A stretch of DNA of 21,665 bases from CAUZRD01 sp963582255 (GTDB lineage: Bacteria; Pseudomonadota; Alphaproteobacteria; Rhizobiales; TMED25). Under the pieces are notes generated by a model, which saw only the letters and a list, made by a program, of their open reading frames with translations, was not told the DNA's origin and made no database searches. This document shows, in pieces, positions 15,584 through 21,665 of this stretch (the stretch's first letter is position 1; every line of letters begins with the position of its first letter). A program made the translations under genes and the position numbers. Location of the stretch: positions 1 through 21,665 of the forward strand of contig CAUZRD010000016.1 of NCBI GenBank assembly GCA_963582255.1. The letters are read 5' to 3'.

Positions 15584-16706
15584 TCACAATGCGTCGTCTC
15601 CCTTACGCCCTGTAGCTAAGGCGATTCTAAATGATCATTTAGAGCTGTTCGCTAATCCATCATCGGTCCACCGCGATGGTCAGCGCGCTCGTGCGGCGAT
15701 TGAAAGTGCAAGAATAAGTTGTGCTTCTGCAGTTGGATCAGACCCGGGTGAGATCATTTTCACCAGCGGATGCACAGAAGCTTGTACTTACGCTATTTTT
15801 GGTTGCGTGCGTGCGGGTCTAGTGGACCGCATTATTGTTTCAGCTATTGAACATGTCGCAGTGCTTGAAACGGCTAGGGCGAGTGGTGTTCAGACTGATG
15901 TCATCGCGGTAACGTCTGACGGCGTAGTAGATCTTCTTGCGCTGGAGGCACTTTTGGCGGCAGAGCCGCAAAAGCGCAGCTTGGTGTGTGTTATGGCTGC
16001 TAACAATGAGACTGGCGTAATCCAGCCTATCGCCAAGGTTATCCAATGCGCCAGTGTGCACGATGCATTGGTGTTTTGCGATGGTGCACAGGCGCTTGGG
16101 AAGATAAATTTCGATTGCAGATTGTTAGGATGCGATCTTGCTGCATTTGCCGGCCATAAGGTAGGCGGGCCGCAGGGTGTTGGCGCGCTTTATGTGCGTA
16201 GTGGCCTGAACCTTGCCCCACTCATTTGCGGTGGAGGTCAGGAACAAAGTCGTCGCGGTGGCACCGAGCCATTGGCACTGATCGCAAGTTTTGCAGCAGC
16301 GCTGGGTGAAGCTGTTCCGAAGATTTCTGAGGAGGCAATACGTCTTTCACGTCTTCGCTGCGAGTTTGAAGCCAGTATTTTGGGGATCACTCCGCAGGCG
16401 ATGATCGTTGGAAAGGATGCTCCCCGTCTCGCCAACACATTGTCGTTAGCGCTTCCAGACACTTTGGCCGAGACCCTGGTAATTGCTCTTGATCTTGAGG
16501 GGATTGGTATCAGTTCTGGTTCAGCCTGTTCATCGGGAAAAGTAGGCAGCTCCCATGTGATGGCGGCGATGGGACTTGAGCCCAAATTTGCCAATGGAAC
16601 AATACGGTTAAGCTTGGGCTGGAATTCGGAGCATTCAGATCTTGAAGCGTTTACACAAGCTTGGCAAAAGCTTACTCAACGCCTTGGAATGAGAAGTGCT
16701 GCGTGA
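15567..16706 (+). CDS. Cysteine desulfurase, group I (IscS/NifS type), first of two in the operon
   Basis: PLP enzyme that takes sulfur from L-cysteine as an enzyme-bound persulfide, leaving alanine. The 379-aa protein begins MRIYLDHNASSPLRP, has the PLP lysine in AFAGHKVGGPQGVGALY (K198) and the catalytic cysteine in the SSGSACSSG loop (C321). This long-loop form marks group I, unlike SufS later in the operon. The frame is open from ATG 15522, but ATG 15567 gives the conserved start and has AGAAGG nine bases upstream; it overlaps iscR by 17 bases, which suggests coupled translation. In Agrobacterium the gene in this place is called sufS2, as I recall. Its partner may be SufB directly or a SufE-like protein encoded elsewhere. 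Confidence 0.92.
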   Translation: MRIYLDHNASSPLRPVAKAILNDHLELFANPSSVHRDGQRARAAIESARISCASAVGSDPGEIIFTSGCTEACTYAIFGCVRAGLVDRIIVSAIEHVAVLETARASGVQTDVIAVTSDGVVDLLALEALLAAEPQKRSLVCVMAANNETGVIQPIAKVIQCASVHDALVFCDGAQALGKINFDCRLLGCDLAAFAGHKVGGPQGVGALYVRSGLNLAPLICGGGQEQSRRGGTEPLALIASFAAALGEAVPKISEEAIRLSRLRCEFEASILGITPQAMIVGKDAPRLANTLSLALPDTLAETLVIALDLEGIGISSGSACSSGKVGSSHVMAAMGLEPKFANGTIRLSLGWNSEHSDLEAFTQAWQKLTQRLGMRSAA

Positions 16707-16747
16707 ATATAACTTACTCTACTACTAAGAATAATGAGGACATTTGA

Positions 16748-18217
16748 ATGCCCGCAGTGAAGGAAACCATCGAGCAGGTCGCAGGTATTGATGTCGATCG
16801 CTACAAGTTTGGGTGGGTGAGCGACATTGAAAGTGATCTGGCGCCAAAGGGTCTTGATGAAGATATTGTGGCGTTTATTTCTCGCAAAAAGAAAGAGCCG
16901 CAATGGATGCTAGATTGGCGGCTTGATGCTTATCAGCGCTGGCGCTCCATGGATGAACCAGATTGGGCGCGGGTGAGTTATCCTCCGATCGATTTTGAGG
17001 GTCTTCACTATTATGCAGCACCGAAAAAGACCCCGGGCCCGACCAGCCTAAATGAAGTAGATCCCGATTTGCTGCGTACTTATGAAAAATTGGGTATTCC
17101 TCTAAGAGAGCAGGAGATCTTGGCCGGAGTTGAGGGAGCGACGGTCGCGGTGGATGCTATATTCGATTCAGTTTCTGTCGTCACCACATTTAAGGATAAG
17201 CTTGCCGAATCTGGAGTGATTTTTTGTCCGATTTCCGAAGCTATTCAAAAACACCCCGATCTGGTGAAGAAATATCTTGGCTCGGTCGTGCCAAAGTCCG
17301 ATAATTTTTACGCGGGATTGAACTCGGCGGTGTTTTCTGATGGCTCGTTTGTCTATATACCTCCGGGCGTCAAATGCCCGATGGAACTGTCGACATATTT
17401 TCGCATCAACGAACCAAATACTGGTCAATTCGAACGTACACTTATTATTGCCGACAAGGGCTCATATGTAAGTTATTTGGAAGGCTGCACCGCGCCGCAG
17501 CGCGATGAAAACCAGCTTCATGCGGCTGTGGTTGAGTTGATAGCTCTCGAAGATGCGGAGATAAAATATTCAACTGTCCAGAACTGGTATCCCGGTGATG
17601 CCGAGGGCCGGGGTGGCATATATAATTTTGTTACCAAGCGTGGCGACTGCCGTGAAGACAGAGCCAAGATATCCTGGACCCAGGTTGAAACCGGCTCTGC
17701 TATCACTTGGAAATATCCTTCCTGTATTTTGCGAGGTAAGGATACGTGTGGTGAATTTTATTCCATCGCTATTTCTAATGGGCGGCAACAGATTGATTCC
17801 GGCACCAAGATGATTCATCTCGGAAAAGGCTCATCGAGTCGGATCATTTCAAAGGGAATTTCTGCCGGAAAATCGTCTAATACCTATCGTGGCCTTGTCT
17901 CTACGCATCGTAAGGCAACCGGCGCTAGAAATTTTACGCAATGCGATTCTCTTCTGGTGGGGAACGAATGTTCGGCCCATACCATTCCATATATAGAGGC
18001 TAACAATCGCTCGTCGCATTTTGAGCATGAGGCAACTACGTCGAAAATCTCCGATGATCAGATGTTTTATTGCCAGTCCCGCGGTATTGGCGAAGAAGAA
18101 GCCGTCGCGCTAATCGTCAACGGTTTTTGCAGGGAAGTTCTGCAAAAATTGCCGATGGAGTTTGCCGTCGAAGCACAAAAGCTTGTTGGTATTTCCCTTG
18201 AAGGCAGCGTTGGATGA
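16748..18217 (+). CDS. sufB: Fe-S cluster scaffold subunit SufB
   Basis: Core of the SufBCD scaffold on which a new Fe-S cluster is built in the cytoplasm; SufB accepts sulfur and, with SufD, provides cluster ligands. The 489-aa length is normal (E. coli 495). Family landmarks include YIPPGVKCPMELSTYFRIN, SYLEGCTAPQ, and the most conserved C-terminal block RNFTQCDSLLVGNECSAHTIPYIE with C399, equal to the essential E. coli C405, followed by HFEHEATTSKISDDQMFYCQSRG and NGFCREVLQKLPMEFAVEAQKL. Start ATG has GAGGA about eight bases upstream. It follows the cysteine desulfurase by 41 bases and leads sufC by 45, in one operon. Nothing is missing. Confidence 0.97.
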   Translation: MPAVKETIEQVAGIDVDRYKFGWVSDIESDLAPKGLDEDIVAFISRKKKEPQWMLDWRLDAYQRWRSMDEPDWARVSYPPIDFEGLHYYAAPKKTPGPTSLNEVDPDLLRTYEKLGIPLREQEILAGVEGATVAVDAIFDSVSVVTTFKDKLAESGVIFCPISEAIQKHPDLVKKYLGSVVPKSDNFYAGLNSAVFSDGSFVYIPPGVKCPMELSTYFRINEPNTGQFERTLIIADKGSYVSYLEGCTAPQRDENQLHAAVVELIALEDAEIKYSTVQNWYPGDAEGRGGIYNFVTKRGDCREDRAKISWTQVETGSAITWKYPSCILRGKDTCGEFYSIAISNGRQQIDSGTKMIHLGKGSSSRIISKGISAGKSSNTYRGLVSTHRKATGARNFTQCDSLLVGNECSAHTIPYIEANNRSSHFEHEATTSKISDDQMFYCQSRGIGEEEAVALIVNGFCREVLQKLPMEFAVEAQKLVGISLEGSVG

Positions 18218-18262
18218 GTGTGAACAAAGAAATTAGAAAGTATGCTCACAACAAGGTTCAAA

Positions 18263-19012
18263 ATGTTAAGAATTAATAATCTCCATGCTGAGATTGGCAA
18301 GAAGCCAATTCTTAAAGGGATAAATTTAGAAATTGCAGCCGGCGAGGTACACGCCATTATGGGGCCAAATGGATCGGGCAAGTCAACGCTTGCCAACATC
18401 CTGGCTGGCCATTCTGCCTACACCGTGACCAACGGCGAGGTAATGTTAAGTGAGGTCAATCTATTGGACCTTGAGCCAGATGAGCGCGCGGCTGCCGGGA
18501 TGTTTCTTGCTTTCCAATATCCGGTTGAAATCCCGGGTGTTGCCACTATGACATTCTTAAAAGAAGCTCTTGCTGCCCAGGCCCGAGCCCGAGGTGAGAT
18601 TGAACTGACTACTCCTGAATTTATGCGTGCAGTGCGCGACAAGGCTGTTGATCTTGGCATTACCGATGAAATGCTAAAACGTGCACTAAATGTTGGATTT
18701 TCAGGCGGTGAAAAAAAACGCAATGAAATTCTACAAATGGCTTTGCTTAAGCCGAAGATGTGTATTTTGGACGAAACTGATTCCGGACTTGATATTGATG
18801 CACTGAAAGTTGTGGCCGATGGAGTGAACGCTCTACGTGAGTCGCAGCGCTCGTTCCTCGTTATTACCCACTATCAACGTTTGCTCGATCATATTGTGCC
18901 AGACGTGGTCCATGTCATGGCTGGTGGGCGTATTATTTGTTCTGGTGATAAGAAACTGGCGCGTGAGCTTGAAAAAAACGGGTATAGCGATCTGGTAACG
19001 AACGCGGCTTGA
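18263..19012 (+). CDS. sufC: Fe-S assembly ATPase SufC
   Basis: Soluble ABC-type ATPase whose dimer drives shape changes in SufBCD during cluster assembly. The 249-aa protein (E. coli 248) has Walker A GPNGSGKST (34-42), Q-loop FQYP, the signature GFSGGEKKRNE (145-155, with the SufC-type GEKKR), Walker B CILDETDSGLD (167-177) and the switch histidine in ITHYQ. Translation could begin at ATG 18242 and add seven residues, but ATG 18263 opens with MLRINNLHAEI, the usual start, and has AAGG six bases upstream. It stands 45 bases after sufB and 12 before sufD. Confidence 0.96.
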   Translation: MLRINNLHAEIGKKPILKGINLEIAAGEVHAIMGPNGSGKSTLANILAGHSAYTVTNGEVMLSEVNLLDLEPDERAAAGMFLAFQYPVEIPGVATMTFLKEALAAQARARGEIELTTPEFMRAVRDKAVDLGITDEMLKRALNVGFSGGEKKRNEILQMALLKPKMCILDETDSGLDIDALKVVADGVNALRESQRSFLVITHYQRLLDHIVPDVVHVMAGGRIICSGDKKLARELEKNGYSDLVTNAA

Positions 19013-19024
19013 GGAGTTAAAGAC

Positions 19025-20383
19025 GTGAATATTCAATCGGTATTTTTACCGAATGATACAGAGAAGGCGCTGGCTAGTGCGTTTCGTAGATTGAGCAAAA
19101 CACTGCCCGGTAATGCTGATCCGCTGGTTGCTGCTAGCCGCGCCGGAGCTATGGCACATTTTGAAAAAACTGGTCTGCCGCATCGTCGTCTAGAGTCTTG
19201 GAGATATACCGACCTACGTCATTTGTTGACTATGCCACCAGATCTAAACATCAGTGCCAGACATGCAGTCGGTCGCAAAGAGTTCGAGAACCACCCGCTT
19301 GTTGCTGCGTTAAAACCGCTTAATCCTTACTGGATGGTCTTTATTGATGGCACGTATGTGGCTGATCTATCCGGAGGCCCATCGCTGCCTGAGGGAGCGG
19401 AAATTAGCGCTCTGTCGCAAGGCCCCTTACCCAGTTGGGCGCAAGATAATATCATCAGCCAGGATGCTGAGTGCATTGGTTCTATATTCAATCTGAACAC
19501 GGCTCTCATGAGTGATGGGGCCCTGATCCGGCTGCGCGAAGGGGTTAATCTGCAAATCCCAATTGCGATCGTTTACCTGGGCGCTAGTAATAGCTCTTCG
19601 CATTCCCGAAATATCATCGAGGTTGAAAACGGAGCCAGTATTTCGATTGCCGAAGCCCATGGTTCACTTGGCAAATTACGTGATGTGACCACCGTCGCTG
19701 CAATGTGGCGTATTGGTGATAATACTAGGGTCGATCACATAAAGGTGCAGCAGATGTCTGAGACATCCGTTCATCTTGCTCCGCATCTAACACAAATTGG
19801 TGCGATATCGAGAGTGTCTAGTTTTACTATGTCGCTGGGCGCGTCACTATCGCGCGAAGAGCGCCAAGTGCACTGTGAGGGAAAGGACACGTCGATTTCG
19901 ATGTCGGGCTCTTATATTATTGATGGTAAGCGCCACTGCGATACGACACTGATTGTGAACCACGAGGCTCCCGGATGCGTCAGCCGTGAAAAATATAAGG
20001 GATTGGTTGATGATTGCGCCCGTGGTGTTTTCCAAGGCAGTATCATCGTTGATAAAATTGCAGATAAAACCGATGCCAAACAATCTGTTGATGCTATTAT
20101 TCTATCTGATGACGCGAGTCATAATGCAAAACCAGAGCTAGAAATTTATGCGGATGATGTTCAATGTGGGCACGGCGCAACGACCGGTGAACTTGATAGC
20201 GCCGCACTGTTTTATCTGTGCGCACGCGGCATCCCCGTAGCTAAGGCGGAAGGCATTCTGATCGCAGCTTTTGTGCGTGATGGCCTTCAAGAGGTTGAGC
20301 GAGGTGATTTGCGCGAGGTGCTGGAGCGGCTTGCCGATGAAAAACTTTCCGGTCGTAACGCAGGAAACGAGATTCGAGAATGA
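19025..20383 (+). CDS. sufD: Fe-S cluster scaffold subunit SufD
   Basis: Paralogue of SufB that completes the SufBC2D scaffold and is needed for iron entry in E. coli. The 452-aa protein has the variable N-terminal helical part with the family motif GLPHRRLESWRYTDLR (about residues 54-69), a beta-helix middle, and the conserved C-terminal block DDVQCGHGATTGELD with His383, matching the functional E. coli His360, followed by ALFYLCARGIPVAKAEGILIAAF. The start is GTG with GGAG eight bases upstream, the SD lying across the end of sufC. sufS follows after three bases, so the two are very likely translated from one message. Confidence 0.96.
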   Translation: MNIQSVFLPNDTEKALASAFRRLSKTLPGNADPLVAASRAGAMAHFEKTGLPHRRLESWRYTDLRHLLTMPPDLNISARHAVGRKEFENHPLVAALKPLNPYWMVFIDGTYVADLSGGPSLPEGAEISALSQGPLPSWAQDNIISQDAECIGSIFNLNTALMSDGALIRLREGVNLQIPIAIVYLGASNSSSHSRNIIEVENGASISIAEAHGSLGKLRDVTTVAAMWRIGDNTRVDHIKVQQMSETSVHLAPHLTQIGAISRVSSFTMSLGASLSREERQVHCEGKDTSISMSGSYIIDGKRHCDTTLIVNHEAPGCVSREKYKGLVDDCARGVFQGSIIVDKIADKTDAKQSVDAIILSDDASHNAKPELEIYADDVQCGHGATTGELDSAALFYLCARGIPVAKAEGILIAAFVRDGLQEVERGDLREVLERLADEKLSGRNAGNEIRE

Positions 20384-20386
20384 GCT

Positions 20387-21640
20387 ATGCTTGATAAATC
20401 AACGCAGCTACAAGCTGGTTCCTATGATGTCGAGAGCATTCGTGCTGATTTTCCAATCCTTTCACGCCATGTCTATGAAGATACTCCACTGGTTTATCTG
20501 GATAATGGCGCTTCGGCTCAAAAACCCTATGTGGTGGTGGATGCGGTAAAGGCCGCTTATGAAAGCGAATATGCTAATGTTCATCGTGGGTTACACTTTT
20601 TGTCAAATCTGGCGACCGAGAACTATGAGGCAGCGCGAGAAACAGTTCGCCAATTCGTGAATGCGGCAAGTGTCGAGGAAATTATCTTTACTAAAAACGC
20701 TACGGAAGCGCTCAATCTGGTTTCCCAGAGCTTTGCGGGGGAGATTCTGAGTGAGGGCGATGAGATTGTTCTATCAATCATGGAACATCATTCAAATATA
20801 GTACCCTGGCACTTCCATCGCGAGCGTAGTGGTGTGGTGTTGAAATGGGCACCAGTAAGCGAAGAGGGCGTGTTTGATGTTGAGGCGTTCGAGTCGCTGT
20901 TGACGCCGAAAACGAAAATCGTTGCCATCACCCACATGTCCAATGTGCTTGGTACAATCATGCCGATAAAGGAAATTGTGTCTCTTGCCCATGACCGGGA
21001 TATTGCCGTCGTTGTCGATGGCAGCCAGGGAGCGGTACACCTGCCTGTTGATGTTCAGGATCTGGGGGCGGACTTTTATGTCTTTACTGGCCACAAGCTC
21101 TATGGCCCGTCAGGTATTGGAGTCCTTTATGGCCGCAAGGAACATCTTAAAAAAATGCCTCCCTATCAAGGTGGCGGAGAGATGATCTCTGAAGTTTTCA
21201 CTGATCGGGTCACTTACGGTGAACCGCCGGAGAAATTTGAGGCGGGAACTCCGCCCATCGTCCAGGCAATTGGGCTTGCTGCCGCTATCGACTATGTTGA
21301 AAGCGTTGGCCGCGATGCAATTTATGTCCATGAGCGAGAGCTGGCGCTTTATGCTCAAGAACGTCTGTCAGAGTTGAGTTACATCCGCCTTTTGGGCAAT
21401 GCGCCAGAAAAAGGTGCTATTTTCTCATTCGTTATGGAAGGTGCTCATGCCCACGATGTTTCTACAATTATCGATCGCTTTGGTATCGCTGTCAGGGCGG
21501 GGACTCATTGTGCTGAACCGCTTCTTGCGCACTTTGGGGTGACATCGACTTGCCGCGCTTCTTTTGGGCTCTATAACACAAAATCCGAAGTAGATGCGCT
21601 TGTCGTGGCATTAACTAAGGCGAAGGAGTTCTTCGCATGA
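20387..21640 (+). CDS. sufS: Cysteine desulfurase SufS (group II)
   Basis: PLP-dependent desulfurase that supplies sulfur to SufBCD, normally by way of a SufE or SufU partner. The 417-aa protein has the group II layout: IRADFPILSRHVYEDTPLVYLDNGASAQKP at the N-terminus, FTKNATEALNLV, MEHHSNIVPWHF, the PLP lysine in FTGHKLYGPSGIGVLYG (K237), and the catalytic cysteine in VRAGTHCAEPLL (C375), without the long loop of IscS. E. coli has RAGHHCA here; Thr in the third place seems usual in alphaproteobacteria. The ATG is three bases after the sufD stop and has only a weak GAG ahead, so it probably depends on coupling. Its stop overlaps the next start in ATGA. Equivalent to Agrobacterium sufS1. Confidence 0.96.
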   Translation: MLDKSTQLQAGSYDVESIRADFPILSRHVYEDTPLVYLDNGASAQKPYVVVDAVKAAYESEYANVHRGLHFLSNLATENYEAARETVRQFVNAASVEEIIFTKNATEALNLVSQSFAGEILSEGDEIVLSIMEHHSNIVPWHFHRERSGVVLKWAPVSEEGVFDVEAFESLLTPKTKIVAITHMSNVLGTIMPIKEIVSLAHDRDIAVVVDGSQGAVHLPVDVQDLGADFYVFTGHKLYGPSGIGVLYGRKEHLKKMPPYQGGGEMISEVFTDRVTYGEPPEKFEAGTPPIVQAIGLAAAIDYVESVGRDAIYVHERELALYAQERLSELSYIRLLGNAPEKGAIFSFVMEGAHAHDVSTIIDRFGIAVRAGTHCAEPLLAHFGVTSTCRASFGLYNTKSEVDALVVALTKAKEFFA

Positions 21641-21665
21641 CCGAAGAAAACAACGTGGAGCGCGA
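21637..21665 (+). CDS. Start of the next SUF operon gene, cut by the window edge
   Basis: ATG at 21637 shares bases with the sufS stop (ATGA) and has AAGGAG eight bases upstream, a better site than that of sufS. Only nine complete codons are visible, MTEENNVER. By analogy with the Agrobacterium order, the gene should encode a SufT/PaaD-like (DUF59) Fe-S assembly protein, with sufA after it. The sequence seen here cannot confirm that. Confidence 0.6.

Noticed and set aside
18214..18276. 20-codon frame across the sufB-sufC junction, starting in an ATGA overlap with the sufB stop
   Set aside because: The product (MSVNKEIRKYAHNK...) is unlike anything I recognise and has no ribosome site of its own. 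At most it would help coupling to sufC; chance is as likely.

Overview
The window is a compact stretch of housekeeping chromosome from an alphaproteobacterium, most likely of the order Rhizobiales/Hyphomicrobiales. The main evidence is the order amidase (AmiC-type) - PBP1A - prfB, an RF2 sequence that resembles Rhizobium-type RF2 from end to end, a convergent/divergent tyrS and anmK pair, and a SUF operon with two cysteine desulfurases. The last layout is the one I remember from Agrobacterium and relatives. Base composition is near balanced by eye. I see no tRNA, rRNA, insertion sequence, prophage, CRISPR array or toxin-antitoxin pair, and no gap between genes exceeds 300 bases.

Layout. 1-3712 (+): the 3' part of a periplasmic N-acetylmuramoyl-L-alanine amidase, then a bifunctional class A penicillin-binding protein. 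3894-5013 (+): prfB, split by a programmed +1 frameshift whose signal is intact (AGGAGG, 3-nt spacer, CTT TGA C); the full product is 372 aa. 5167-7839 (-): a peroxiredoxin (bcp), then a membrane-anchored M23 peptidase whose last codons overlap a bactofilin gene. 8000-11584 (+): a large AsmA/YhdP-like envelope protein. 11640-12890 (-): tyrS. 12961-14106 (+): anmK. 14155-14808 (-): a small alpha/beta hydrolase. 15068-21665 (+): iscR, an IscS/NifS-type cysteine desulfurase, sufB, sufC, sufD, sufS and the first codons of one more gene, read as one tightly packed operon.

How the genes work together. Most of the left half serves the envelope: septal peptidoglycan cleavage (amidase), synthesis (PBP1A), local remodelling at a bactofilin scaffold (M23 peptidase plus bactofilin), outer-membrane lipid supply (AsmA-like), and recycling of anhydro-MurNAc (AnmK). 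The right end is iron-sulfur cluster assembly: sulfur is taken from cysteine by the desulfurases and a cluster is built on SufBCD. Expression is presumably sensed by the cluster-binding regulator IscR, encoded first.

No new multi-gene system stands out. The items most worth a second look are the recoding signal in prfB, a perfect 20-bp palindrome placed midway between divergent bcp and the AsmA-like gene, the interleaved inverted repeats ahead of iscR, and an IscR whose residue 43 is valine where E. coli has the glutamate that controls DNA-site choice.
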